33,130 nucleotides of DNA from Deltaproteobacteria bacterium (GCA_016874775.1 VGTJ01000046.1:1-33130), one strand, 5' to 3'; positions 1 through 8,333 are shown, counted from the first letter of the stretch. The notes: generated by a model from the letters alone, not told the origin. A program made the numbers and translations.

Positions 1-79
1 GTCGCCCGCGTTCATCCAGCTCTTCGACCAGACTTCGATACTTAGACCGAAGCCAGCACACAATGGTCTCGTCTCTCAT
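1..79 (-). CDS. Transposase N-terminus, ISAzo13-like (partial, runs off the window)
   Basis: Reading the minus strand from an ATG at 79, 26 codons stay open to the window edge and encode MRDETIVCWLRSKYRSLVEE followed by LDERGR. The pattern of a charged start, then Tyr-rich 'YRSLVEELDERGR', resembles the N-terminus of ISAzo13-family transposases, which carry a similar LDER-R segment before their helix-turn-helix. Only the first residues are visible, so no DDE catalytic residue can be checked. It lies directly downstream of a phosphatase-like gene that loses its homology at about position 150. That fits an insertion sequence whose left end lies between about 80 and 150. The terminal inverted repeat could not be identified. 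Confidence 0.5.
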   Translation of the reverse strand, partial: MRDETIVCWLRSKYRSLVEELDERGR

Positions 80-111
80 CCCTGCTCTTGTGCAGAGGCT
101 CTCCACTCCGG

Positions 112-369
112 TCAATCACTATTGCGGTAAGTTGTTTCCTGCCACCGCCTTAGCAAACTGACGATGGTTGTGACTTGTTGCTGTTTGAGGATGGAGAAAT
201 CCTTCTCGACCGGATAGGGACCGATAACAATTTGTGGGTCGTCAGAGGCTTCGGCGATCTTACTGCGAAAGAGATTGGTGAAGGGATTGTTCGGAGTGAT
301 CAAAACCAAATACGCAGCCGCAGCGCAGAGAAATCCAGAAAGAATAAGAAGACTGAGTTTGCGGTTCAT
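112..369 (-). pseudogene. Membrane-anchored dual-specificity phosphatase-like protein, 3'-truncated
   Basis: The 85 residues begin with a basic start and a hydrophobic segment (about residues 4-25) that would export or anchor the protein. A stretch around residues 47-73 (IVIGPYPVEKDFSILKQQQV, then TTIVSLL) has the form of the first strand-helix-strand of dual-specificity or tyrosine phosphatases. The active-site loop Cys-x5-Arg should follow but is absent: after 'SLL' come only 12 unrelated residues and a stop. A purine-rich site (GAGAGAGG) precedes the ATG at 369, so the start looks genuine. The break lies beside the transposase start at 79, so insertion of a mobile element is the likely cause. 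The remaining product would lack catalytic activity. The family call rests on a short segment. Confidence 0.5.
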
Positions 370-458
370 ACGCCTCTCTCCGACTTTCCTAGAAGCCAGG
401 GAATCGCCTTAGCTGGGTTATCGGTGAGCGGGAGAAATTCTTAATGACTGCCGAGGGG

Positions 459-492
459 GAGGTGAGGATGGTTCATGTTCCATCCTCACCTC
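459..492. repeat. Perfect 13-bp inverted repeat in the gap between the phosphatase and MBL remnants
   Basis: Positions 459-471 (GAGGTGAGGATGG) and 480-492 are exact reverse complements around an 8-base loop. No T-run follows on either strand, so a classical intrinsic terminator is not clearly supported. It may act as an RNA-stabilising hairpin or be a dispersed palindromic repeat. The rest of the 370-524 gap shows nothing else. Confidence 0.6.
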
Positions 493-524
493 TGTGACAC
501 AGAACAATGTAGAGAAGGGAGCGG

Positions 525-755
525 TTAGACTTTCAGCCGGAATGCATTTCCGTTCGGTACGATAGTTCCGACCGTTGGCGTCGCGAAGTGAGCGGCGAGG
601 ATCATACGGCCGGTTTCGCAATTGCGCTCCAGGAACGCGCGCCGAGTTGCGGCTGAGGCTTTGGGGTCAGTACAAAAGCCGCTGCTCCATTGCGGTTCCG
701 ACGTTTGTACTGGATGGAAAATCGCGGTCAGTGCCTCTGTACTACAAAAGCCTGG
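525..755 (-). pseudogene. C-terminal remnant of a metallo-beta-lactamase-fold hydrolase (no start codon)
   Basis: The minus strand from 755 to the TAA at 525-527 encodes 76 residues with no plausible start. They include FHPVQTSEPQWSSGFCTDP at about residues 13-31, then a 'AATRRAFLER' segment, and finally 'ILAAHFATPTVGTIVPNGNA' close to the end. This matches the last third of MBL-fold metallo-hydrolases. In that part of the family a 'HP.. .PEW' strand, a 'DP..A..TRR..LLER' helix and a metal-ligand 'HF..P..G' strand close the domain. The N-terminal HxHxDH zinc site is missing. The remnant begins directly after the stop codon of the MFS transporter and in the same frame, so a deletion probably joined the two genes. 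A working enzyme is not expected. Confidence 0.7.
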
Positions 756-2048
756 TCAATGCACTATTCCTCCGACTGGGACAACAGCCGGTGAAACGCC
801 TTCGACTTGAATCGGTCGAACGGGAAGGGTAAGGAGGACCAGCGAGCTAGCGGCTGCGACGGCTGCGGCAACAAAAAACGGAATAAGCCAGTTTCCGTCG
901 CTGCCAGTGAGCATATAACCCGCAGTGATGGGTCCGAGAAAACCAGCAAAGGTTCCAAGTGTATTGATCAGACCAAAGATGGCACCAGCAAGATGTTGGT
1001 TGAATTCGATGGCGACAGTCGAGTAACATGCGAGGGCCGAGTGAAAGAGTCCGTAGAAGAGAATTAGACAAGCGATACACACGGTAGAAGAAGGAACAAG
1101 GGCCGCAGCGATAAGAAACGGAATTGCCAGGGCTAGGCCGATTCCGCCCATACGCGCTCGCACGAACTGCGGACTCCAGCCGCGACGGAGAAGCCAGTCT
1201 CCTAACATGCCACCGCCGACGAGACCGATAAAAGCACTCCCTTGCAGCGGAATACCGAGCATGCCCATCACACCGAGTGCATAGCCACGTGCTTCGACGA
1301 GATAGGTTGGTATCCAAAAGAGAAACATCCAACCCACATAGGCGTAACACATATATCCGAATGCTGCCGTGAGTACCGGTAAATTGGTAAAGACCAACCG
1401 GAGTGGCAGTGCGTTTTTAGGCCGTGGCGGAATTTGCGATTCAATGTATTCACGTTCCTCTTGGGTGACACGTGGATGTGCGGCTGGGCTATCGTGCGCA
1501 TACCACAGCCATACGGCCGCCCAGACGAGGCCGAACAGTGCATTCACATAAAAAACTGTCTGCCAGTCATAGTGCAAGATGATCCAGGTTGTCAGCGGAT
1601 AGGCGATCATCTGCCCAGCATTGATACCTGAAATACTGAAGGTATGCGCGCGCCCGAATTCCGGTCGTGGAATCCAGCGCGAATTGATCGAGGCCGTTGC
1701 GGGAAAACTCATCGACTCAAAGACACCGACCAGAAACCGCACGGACAAGAGCAAGAAGAATGCGTTTGCTCCCCATGGCGTCAGGAGCGTAAACAAAGAG
1801 AATCCACAAAAGGCGAGCGCTAGAACTTTGCGCCCGCTCCAACGATCGGCAATCACTCCGCCGGGAATCTGCAGTAGTGCGTAGCCAATGAGAAACGCTG
1901 AGAACACCCAGCCAAACTGATCTTTGCTCCAGCCGAGGTCTTTCATCATGACCGGGGCAGCGACAGAGATATTGACGCGATCAACATAATTGATGACTGA
2001 GCCAATAAAGAGCAACCCAATCATGTGATAGCGAACTGGCAACGCCAT
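756..2048 (-). CDS. MFS transporter, ACS (anion:cation symporter) type
   Basis: This 430-residue protein has about 12 hydrophobic segments, a usual length for the major facilitator superfamily. Near the start 'INYVDRVNISVAAPVMMKDL' is the hallmark of anion:cation symporters (glucarate, phthalate, hexuronate and tartrate carriers). The conserved loop 2-3 appears as 'GGVIADRWSGRKVL' at about residues 62-75. A central hydrophilic loop (about 195-220) separates the two six-helix halves. The ATG at 2048 is chosen because GGGAGG lies just upstream; a longer reading from 2114 lacks such a site. It probably imports an organic acid across the inner membrane. Its substrate cannot be read from sequence. 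The stop is followed in frame by a metallo-beta-lactamase remnant, so the last residues may derive from a junction. Confidence 0.85.
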   Translation of the reverse strand: MALPVRYHMIGLLFIGSVINYVDRVNISVAAPVMMKDLGWSKDQFGWVFSAFLIGYALLQIPGGVIADRWSGRKVLALAFCGFSLFTLLTPWGANAFFLLLSVRFLVGVFESMSFPATASINSRWIPRPEFGRAHTFSISGINAGQMIAYPLTTWIILHYDWQTVFYVNALFGLVWAAVWLWYAHDSPAAHPRVTQEEREYIESQIPPRPKNALPLRLVFTNLPVLTAAFGYMCYAYVGWMFLFWIPTYLVEARGYALGVMGMLGIPLQGSAFIGLVGGGMLGDWLLRRGWSPQFVRARMGGIGLALAIPFLIAAALVPSSTVCIACLILFYGLFHSALACYSTVAIEFNQHLAGAIFGLINTLGTFAGFLGPITAGYMLTGSDGNWLIPFFVAAAVAAASSLVLLTLPVRPIQVEGVSPAVVPVGGIVH

Positions 2049-2111
2049 GTTCCCTCCCTTTTTTTGCTGTGACGGACTGGGCAGGACTCTACATGGAGGG
2101 ACAGTCTGGAA

Positions 2112-2336
2112 CAAGGCTACAGGAGATAGGCTTCAGGCTGTAGGGTGGAAAGGGGAAAAGCGGAGAATGGCGCTGTGGGCTTGAGGACGCAGTGAAAAAC
2201 GTAGAAGGAAGGCAGGCTATAGAAAGGAAGAACGGCGACAGCTGTAGGGGAAAATGTAGGATTACCCAGTACTCTATTTTTGACCCCTACAGCCTATGGT
2301 CTGTAGCTTACAGTCTTGTTCTCCTGACTACTTCTC
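2112..2336. repeat. Intergenic word-iterated inverted repeat (CTGTAGG / CCTACAG words)
   Basis: The gap holds repeated variants of the word CTGTAGG or GCTATAG on the left (for example 2136-2145 and 2241-2250) and of CCTACAG or CTGTAGC on the right. A perfect 10-bp stem pairs 2241-2250 with 2284-2293. No gene is visible. The layout resembles that of the other intergenic repeats in this window, although the words differ. Confidence 0.6.
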
Positions 2337-3200
2337 TTAGCTCGGTTTTACGTCCATCAAGAAGTCAATCACTGCCTTACTAAAGACGTCATTCTGGTCA
2401 CCAGCGACCATGTGACCAGCGCCTCCGACATCGGCATACTTGGCGTGCGGAACACAGTCGAGAAACTCTTTGACGGTTTCATCACTAATGACATCACTCA
2501 ACTTTCCACGCACAAGCAGTGTTGGCACTTTGAGTGCACGTGAGGCTGCGAGTAACCGTTCCGGGTCGCGACGGAACCGGGCCGGGTTCATCATCTGCGG
2601 GTCCCAGTGCCAGCGATAACGGCCATCGGCGCCTAAGCGGAGATTTTTGGCGAGACCGTTCAGATCTTTGGGACGCGGTCGATGCGGAATGTAGGCCGCA
2701 ACTGCATCAGCGGCCTCTTCGAGACTCGCGAATCCGTTCGGTGCACCGCCCATAAAGGCGCGGATACGGTCAACGCCTTCAGGCTCGGTGCGTGGCGTAA
2801 TATCAACCAACACGACACCAGAGGCCACCGGTTCTGCTGATTCACCAATAGTGATAAGTGAGGTGATGCCGCCAAGGGAGGCACCAACGAACACCGGCTT
2901 TTGCTTGAAATGCGGCAATATGGAACGGATATCGCCCACATATTCGTCAATCACGTAGTTACCGTCAGGAGCCCAATCGGACTCTCCGTGTCCACGCAGA
3001 TCTAACGTGACCGTGTGCCAACCTTGGTCTGCCAGGGTGCGAGCTGTTCCGCCCCACGCAAACCGTGTCTGTCCGCCGCCATGTAAGAACAGGATTGGCG
3101 GATGAGAAGAGTCGCCATACATGTCGCCAACAAGGTTCAATCCTGAGTGAGTTTTGTACGTTACCCGTTTTCCGGGCGCAGAAGAATTTGTATTTGCCAC
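2337..3200 (-). CDS. Alpha/beta hydrolase
   Basis: This 287-residue protein has the full catalytic set of the alpha/beta-hydrolase fold. The oxyanion loop HGGGQTRFAWG is at about residues 40-50. The nucleophile elbow is GASLGG with Ser108. The likely acid is Asp near 236, and the catalytic His is near 263 in GGAGHMVAG. The 'RGHGESDW' segment at about 69-76 is typical of the soluble epoxide-hydrolase, esterase and C-C hydrolase branch. The start is a GTG at 3198-3200, chosen because AAAGGAGG lies about seven bases upstream. No signal peptide is seen, so it should be cytoplasmic. It lies upstream of the MFS transporter on the same strand. The two could form a transport-and-hydrolysis unit, but the repeat-filled gap makes co-transcription uncertain. 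The substrate is unknown. Confidence 0.85.
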   Translation of the reverse strand: MANTNSSAPGKRVTYKTHSGLNLVGDMYGDSSHPPILFLHGGGQTRFAWGGTARTLADQGWHTVTLDLRGHGESDWAPDGNYVIDEYVGDIRSILPHFKQKPVFVGASLGGITSLITIGESAEPVASGVVLVDITPRTEPEGVDRIRAFMGGAPNGFASLEEAADAVAAYIPHRPRPKDLNGLAKNLRLGADGRYRWHWDPQMMNPARFRRDPERLLAASRALKVPTLLVRGKLSDVISDETVKEFLDCVPHAKYADVGGAGHMVAGDQNDVFSKAVIDFLMDVKPS

Positions 3201-3311
3201 CAGTTTCCTCCTTTAAGGTGGTAGGAACTTCCGGCAGAATCTAGCGAAATTAACAAAAGGGGACAAGAGGTGAAGGCGGGGGGGGAAGCGGAGAGCTGGG
3301 GACACAGAGAA

Positions 3312-3396
3312 CGAATGGGAGAGCGGGCGAATGGGCGAATGGGCGAATGGGCGATTAAGAGTGGCGGGGGTGATCGCCGGCTCTCCCATTCGCCCC
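3312..3396. repeat. GGGCGAAT tandem words with a 12-bp inverted arm
   Basis: Positions 3325-3356 are four head-to-tail copies of an 8-base word: GGGCGAAT three times, then GGGCGATT. The flank 3312-3323 (CGAATGGGAGAG) is the exact reverse complement of 3381-3392, and the word recurs inverted at 3388-3395. The element lies between the pyrophosphatase stop and the hydrolase start. Nothing else is seen between 3201 and 3468. Confidence 0.7.
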
Positions 3397-3468
3397 TTTC
3401 AGTTTCGCTCTTTACGCAGGATGCGGGAGCGCAGATACTGCCCCTCGCATCTTGTGACAATTTCGTCA

Positions 3469-5958
3469 TTAACTCGCGATGCGCATGCCGTAGAACGACC
3501 GCCACACGAACACGAGTGAGATAGCAAAGAACAACCCGGCTAACGTATGCGCGGTCCCGGCACTCATCGTGATTGCCAGTTCAACCGCGAGCAAGCCAAA
3601 GAGCGTGGTGAACTTGATCACCGGGTTCATCGACACTGACGACGTGTCTTTGAACGGGTCGCCGACGGTGTCACCGATGACAGTGGCCGCATGGAGGTCT
3701 GAGCCTTTTTCCTTCAGCTCGACCTCGACGATCTTCTTGGCGTTATCCCAGGCGCCACCGGCATTGGCCATGAAGATGGCTTGGAAGAGACCAAAGAGCG
3801 CGATCGACACTAAGTAGCCAATGAAGAAATAGGGTTCCAGACAGGCAAAGGCGAGGGTACTGAAGAAGATCGTCAAGAAGATATTGATCATTCCAGCCTG
3901 CGCGTATTGCGTACAAATCTCCACGACTTTTTTACTGTCTTCTACCGAGGCTTTCTCAACTCCTTCTAACTTCATGTTATTCTTAATAAACTCGACTGCG
4001 CGATAAGCTCCGGTCGAGACAGCTTGGGTTGAAGCTCCGGCGAACCAGAAAATCACGCCTCCACCGCTAATGAGTCCGAGGAGGAAAGGCGCGTGTAACA
4101 GCGACAGGAAGGCCATGTTCTCTGCTTTCAAGCCCGTCAGCAGCACGATGATGGAGAAGATCATCGTGGTGGCACCGACCACGGCGGTACCAATCAGCAC
4201 TGGTTTTGCCGTTGCTTTGAAGGTGTTGCCTGCGCCGTCGTTTTCTTCGAGATAATGTTTCGCTTTCTCGAATTCTGGGAAGAAGCCGAAGTCACGGCGC
4301 ACTTCTTCTTTAATATCCGGAATGTTTTCGATCAGTGAGAGTTCATACACTGATTGGGCATTGTCCGTGACTGGTCCGTACGAATCGACGGCGATGGTCA
4401 CTGGTCCCATACCGAGAAAACCGAAGGCAACCAAGCCAAAGGCAAAGACTGGCGCTGGGCTGATCGAGAACTCACTTTTCATCAGTTCGCCGAGTCCCAT
4501 ACCGCTGACCAGATAGGCGATCCCCATGAGGCTAACGATCACTACCCCCATCCAGTACGCACTAAAATTTCCCGCCGTTAAGCCAGCTAGCACATTGAGT
4601 GAAGCTCCGCCCTCGCGGGACGAGGTCACCACTTCACGCACGTGACCAGATTCAGTCGAGGTAAAGATTTTAATCACTTCCGGGATGATGGCCCCAGCCA
4701 GCGTGCCGCAGGTGATAATAGTTGAAAGTTTCCACCAGAGGGTGCCGTCTCCCATATCACCGATCAAGACCAGCGACACGACGTAGGTCAAAATGACGGA
4801 GACAATTGACGTGATCCACACAAGTTGTGTTAGCGGTGCTTCAAAGTTCATTTGATCTGCATCGCCGTAGCGTCCTTTGGCCACCATTTCATTGAGGATG
4901 TATGAAGCCCCAGACGCGATGACCATGACGATACGCATGGTGAAGATCCATACCAACAACGGCACTTGGTATTCACTTTCAACAGCGAGGAGAATGAACG
5001 AAATGAGCGCTACCCCGGTGACGCCGTAGGTTTCAAAACCATCGGCGCTGGGGCCGACGGAATCGCCAGCGTTATCTCCGGTACAGTCGGCGATGACACC
5101 AGGGTTACGGGCATCGTCCTCTTTAATCTTGAAGACGATCTTCATCAGATCGGAACCGATGTCGGCGATTTTGGTGAAGATCCCACCGGCAATACGCAAG
5201 GCCGAAGCACCAAGCGACTCGCCGATGGCAAAGCCGATAAAGCACGAACCGGCATATTCGCCAGGGATAAACAGGAGGATGAAGAGCATGATCAACAACT
5301 CAACGCTGATCAGCAGCATCCCGATGCTCATGCCGGCTTTGAGAGGAATGGAATAGCAAGGGTAAGGTTTGCCAGCAAGCGCGGCGAAGGCGGTACGTGA
5401 ATTGGCGAAGGTATTGATACGGATACCAAACCAGGCGACACCGTAACTTCCAGCGATCCCTACGAGACTGAAAAAGAGAATGATTAACACTTGGCTTGCC
5501 GGGTTGTGTTCCAGGAAGCCGAAGTAGATGACCATAATGATGCCGATCAACACTTCAAGAACAAGAATGAATTTTCCTTGGGTAATGAGATAGGTTTTGC
5601 AGGTTTCGTAGATCAGCTCTGAGATTTCATGCATCGAACGATGCACGGGCATCTTTTCTAACTCTTTGTAAATCTTCAGTCCGAAAATCAGGCCGCCGAC
5701 GCAGACAATCAAACCAAGCATAAGGAACGAATGGCCATTCATGCCGAAGAACTCAGCAGTGGACAGATCGGGTAAGATTAGGTCTTTCTCGCTGGCTGAA
5801 GCTGTGGAAGCAATCAGCAGTAACGCCAAAGTAAGGAAATATCGAAGGGATCCACTCCAACTTGGATGCCAATGGGTTGGAGCCTTCTCATCATGTGAAT
5901 TGCGCAAAAACGTACAGTTGCGGCCCAGGATACGTACTCCAAGGGTCAAAGACGACAT
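3469..5958 (-). CDS. hppA: Membrane-bound ion-translocating pyrophosphatase, divergent, probably K+-independent
   Basis: The enzyme couples pyrophosphate hydrolysis to H+ or Na+ pumping across the inner membrane. The 829-residue protein is longer than the usual 650-770 and has about 16 hydrophobic segments. An N-terminal extension of some 55 residues includes a signal-like stretch ending STASASE. Catalytic acidic motifs are present: DIGSD (266-270), a GDNAGDSVGPSADGFETYG block (294-312) and GDTVGDPFKDTSS near the C-terminus. The first two differ clearly from the common DVGADLVGK and GDNVGDVAGMGADLFESY forms. The motif that sets potassium dependence reads GNTFKATAK, with Lys at about 581 where K+-dependent enzymes have Ala, so K+-independence is inferred. 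The ATG at 5958 is preceded by AGGAGG, which decides against the longer reading from 5997. The pumped ion cannot be assigned by eye. Confidence 0.9.
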   Translation of the reverse strand: MSSLTLGVRILGRNCTFLRNSHDEKAPTHWHPSWSGSLRYFLTLALLLIASTASASEKDLILPDLSTAEFFGMNGHSFLMLGLIVCVGGLIFGLKIYKELEKMPVHRSMHEISELIYETCKTYLITQGKFILVLEVLIGIIMVIYFGFLEHNPASQVLIILFFSLVGIAGSYGVAWFGIRINTFANSRTAFAALAGKPYPCYSIPLKAGMSIGMLLISVELLIMLFILLFIPGEYAGSCFIGFAIGESLGASALRIAGGIFTKIADIGSDLMKIVFKIKEDDARNPGVIADCTGDNAGDSVGPSADGFETYGVTGVALISFILLAVESEYQVPLLVWIFTMRIVMVIASGASYILNEMVAKGRYGDADQMNFEAPLTQLVWITSIVSVILTYVVSLVLIGDMGDGTLWWKLSTIITCGTLAGAIIPEVIKIFTSTESGHVREVVTSSREGGASLNVLAGLTAGNFSAYWMGVVIVSLMGIAYLVSGMGLGELMKSEFSISPAPVFAFGLVAFGFLGMGPVTIAVDSYGPVTDNAQSVYELSLIENIPDIKEEVRRDFGFFPEFEKAKHYLEENDGAGNTFKATAKPVLIGTAVVGATTMIFSIIVLLTGLKAENMAFLSLLHAPFLLGLISGGGVIFWFAGASTQAVSTGAYRAVEFIKNNMKLEGVEKASVEDSKKVVEICTQYAQAGMINIFLTIFFSTLAFACLEPYFFIGYLVSIALFGLFQAIFMANAGGAWDNAKKIVEVELKEKGSDLHAATVIGDTVGDPFKDTSSVSMNPVIKFTTLFGLLAVELAITMSAGTAHTLAGLFFAISLVFVWRSFYGMRIAS

Positions 5959-6723
5959 TACAAGCCTCCTATGAGAGTTCCTTTGTGATATTGGCAAAGG
6001 CTAGGAATAACCCTGTCGCGTCGTGACAAACGGGATACTCAGCTCAGGTGTCCTTTACCCTTAAATGCCCAGAGCGGAAGAATAGAGTACCCATCCCAGG
6101 AGGTCAATGTGGCGTGAAGAATTCGAGTCTTACGGGAAACAATACCTGTTTTTAGCAGGTGAGGGAGCTGCTAAGAGCGGCGAGATTTGCTCTGTTCCTG
6201 ATTCGAATTCATATCTCTAAAGGCGATAAGGGTGGTTTTTTCACGTGCACTTCCATCTTAATGTCGTCTAAATTCAGTATTCGACCGCTTGGGGCGCCCG
6301 ATGAAACGATCATGCGGCGCGACTGGGAATTTAGCCACGTAAACAAAGCGAAGGATTCGCGGGTAAACGAACTGCTTGTGTACCACTGGTGTGGGAGGCG
6401 CGACTGGTTATTTTTTGCCAGCGATGGTAGCCGCGTGCTGTCGTCGGGATGGTGGGGCGCGATGGCAGGTACCTTGCAGTCGATACCGAGAAACACGTAT
6501 CGCTGAAATTTCGCAGCCGCGTTGGCAACACGCCCGATTACGAATTCGTAGGCTGGGAGCCGCAGGCGACAGGTGTTGTGTCGAACACGGCTCAAGCCGT
6601 GGTGTCTTCCGCTCAACCTACCACAAAGGAGGACAATTTGATCGAGAAAGCCCTTTCCCCATTTCTTGACAAGACAGACACCGCGTCATTGAAGGTAGGG
6701 TCGTTGGCGAAGCTCAAAGATGA
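5959..6723. other. 765-bp stretch without a confident gene; possible decayed ORF around 6261-6723
   Basis: No recognisable gene fills this gap. On the plus strand, a reading from an ATG at 6261 (MSSKFSIRPLGAPDE...) gives protein-like sequence to about 6450. The neighbouring frame then looks more protein-like (GRYLAVDTEKHVSLKFRS at about 6470-6520). This would suit a frameshifted, decayed gene, but neither half belongs to a family I recognise. A strong AAAGGAGG site at 6626-6633 precedes a TTG at 6638. That reading runs into the antisense of the peroxidase 3' end and is probably not a gene. A short hairpin (6144-6148 with 6156-6160) is weak. Confidence 0.35.
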
Positions 6724-7650
6724 TCATTTGCCGAGCGACTTCAGCACTTCTACTGACGGGGCAAAAAATGTTGCGCCAGTCACGGCTTGGGTGAAATCCA
6801 TCAAATGATCATGTAACCCATCACCAGCAGTGCCAAGCATACGCTGCAACATCTTTTCTGGGATGTCGAGGTTTCTCGTGTAGGCGATAAAAAAGAGGCC
6901 AGATTCTGATACGGTGCCGTACGGGAAGCTGTGACGAACGATTTCGAGTTCTTCGCCACGCTCTTCCATGACGACACGGCTGATGTGGGCGGTCGCAGGT
7001 TTACGTTTCTCTGACAATTCTTTGCTATCCTTTTTCTTACGTCCGACCGCGCCTTCTTGCTCTTGGAGTGGGGTCGTTGCCCACTTCTTCAAGTTATGTA
7101 CATAGCGCTGAGTGAAGACATAACTGCCTCCAGCGAAAGCGGCGTCTTCTTTGCCAATCAGGGCAACCTCAGTGCGGTCTTTGTTGCCTGCCGGATTCTC
7201 GGTGCCATCAATGAAGCCAGTAAGATCTCGCGAGTCGAGATATTGAAAACCGTGGACTTCGTCCATCACTTCGACCATGTCGCCAAGTTGCTCGCGCATA
7301 CGCATAGCGAGTTCAAAGTTGAGATCATGGCGCTTGGAAAGGATATGGAACAGGAGATCACCGCCAGTGCTCGGCGCTCTGAGACTGCCATTTGTAATCG
7401 CGGTGAACGGGCGAAGTTTTGCCGGGCGTTTCTGGGGTGAAATCGTCTCCCAGAACCGAGAACCAAAACTCACCGTGCAAACAAGTTTTGCCCGTGGATC
7501 GAGCGCAGCGATTTTCGTGGTGAGGGTAGGGGTACTTGCGGCGACTTTGGCCACGGCTTTGCCATTGGTGGCAAGGTCGCGGACGCGCAACACAAGAAAG
7601 AGGGCATTGGGGCTTGGAGCTGGCACAATCCCGGCTTGGGGCTGGGGCAT
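6724..7650 (-). CDS. DyP-type heme peroxidase
   Basis: This 308-residue protein is a dye-decolorizing peroxidase, which reduces H2O2 and oxidises dyes, phenolics or porphyrin-related substrates. The family motif GxxDG is present as GFIDGTENP with Asp148. The proximal heme ligand is probably His222 in TAHISRVV, and the distal Arg is probably Arg239 in IVRHSFPYG. Length and motifs suit the class B (YfeX-like) group. No signal peptide or Tat motif is visible, so it should be cytoplasmic or loaded into an encapsulin shell. The C-terminus shows no encapsulin-targeting tail that I can identify. The ATG at 7650 follows a clear GGAGG site. The LOG-family gene ends only 24 bases upstream on the same strand, so the two are likely co-transcribed. 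Confidence 0.9.
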   Translation of the reverse strand: MPQPQAGIVPAPSPNALFLVLRVRDLATNGKAVAKVAASTPTLTTKIAALDPRAKLVCTVSFGSRFWETISPQKRPAKLRPFTAITNGSLRAPSTGGDLLFHILSKRHDLNFELAMRMREQLGDMVEVMDEVHGFQYLDSRDLTGFIDGTENPAGNKDRTEVALIGKEDAAFAGGSYVFTQRYVHNLKKWATTPLQEQEGAVGRKKKDSKELSEKRKPATAHISRVVMEERGEELEIVRHSFPYGTVSESGLFFIAYTRNLDIPEKMLQRMLGTAGDGLHDHLMDFTQAVTGATFFAPSVEVLKSLGK

Positions 7651-7674
7651 ATAACAACCTCCTCAACTGATGAG

Positions 7675-8247
7675 TTATCGTTCGACAGTGGCAATCGCTT
7701 CCTCCGCTGTGGCCACGACGCTGTACACATCACGAAATCGTTCGTGGATGAAGGCTTCGGCGAACCCACGTGCGAACTGTTGTAACAGGCCGTCAAAGTA
7801 CCCATCGGTATTCACGAAGACAATGGGCTTATGATGAAACCCGAGTTGCTTGAAGGAGATCATTTCAAGAATCTCTTCTAACGTGCCAAAGCCACCGGGA
7901 AGCGCAATGTACGCATCGCCAAATTCGTCGAGACCACGCTTCCGCGAGCGCATGTCGTCAACCGAATGCATCTCGTGGCCGTCTTGGGCGTATCCTTTCT
8001 CGATGAACTCGCTGAGAATGACCCCACGAACTTTGCCGCCGTGGGTCAGCGCGGACTGCGCAAGTGCACCCATGAGACCGATATTGCCGCCACCGTAGAC
8101 CAATGTGTGCCCGCGCTGAGCAATCAAGCGGCCCATGTCGGTTGCAACGTCAAGATATTTCCGTGCGACACGTTTGCTTGACGCACAGTACACAGTGAGA
8201 GAAAGCGAACGAGCTGGTGTGGGAGAGAGCATAGGCTTCAATTTCAT
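7675..8247 (-). CDS. LOG-family (TIGR00730) nucleotide phosphoribohydrolase-like protein
   Basis: The family hydrolyses nucleoside 5'-monophosphates to base and ribose phosphate (cytokinin activation in plants, and related Rossmann-type enzymes in bacteria). Two signature loops are intact: YGGGNIGLMG in the first third and LPGGFGTLEE in the middle, with the RK pair (MRSRKRGLDEF) between them. About 190 residues is normal. The start is uncertain. ATGs at 8247 and 8232 are both possible, and an earlier reading from 8307 runs through an A/T-rich repeat and is less likely. No Shine-Dalgarno sequence precedes either ATG. The start lies within a few bases of the intergenic repeat at 8252-8330. It probably shares a transcript with the DyP peroxidase gene downstream. 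Confidence 0.85.
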   Translation of the reverse strand: MKLKPMLSPTPARSLSLTVYCASSKRVARKYLDVATDMGRLIAQRGHTLVYGGGNIGLMGALAQSALTHGGKVRGVILSEFIEKGYAQDGHEMHSVDDMRSRKRGLDEFGDAYIALPGGFGTLEEILEMISFKQLGFHHKPIVFVNTDGYFDGLLQQFARGFAEAFIHERFRDVYSVVATAEEAIATVER

Positions 8248-8251
8248 CAAT

Positions 8252-8330
8252 GAAAAATTAAAAATTAAAAATGAGCAAAGAGGAAAGAAACGGTTTGCTC
8301 TCTCCATTTTGCATTTTTAATTTTGCATTT
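8252..8330. repeat. A/T-rich inverted repeat (AAAATTAAAAATG family)
   Basis: Positions 8261-8273 (AAAATTAAAAATG) and 8312-8324 form a perfect 13-bp inverted repeat. The left arm iterates AAAATTA, the centre is purine-rich, and the right arm ends in TTTTGCATTT. The same sequence family recurs at 15558-15645. It abuts the start of the LOG-family gene. Confidence 0.75.
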
Positions 8331-8333
8331 CTT

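Noticed and set aside
459-492. Intrinsic terminator for the MFS/MBL transcript
   Set aside because: The stem is perfect but no T-run follows on either strand, so it is listed only as an inverted repeat.
3325-3356. CRISPR-like direct repeats
   Set aside because: The 8-base units are head-to-tail without spacers, and no cas gene is near.
6638-6808. Small gene starting at TTG 6638 behind a strong AAAGGAGG site
   Set aside because: Its last 28 codons are the antisense of the peroxidase 3' end, and the product has no recognisable feature.
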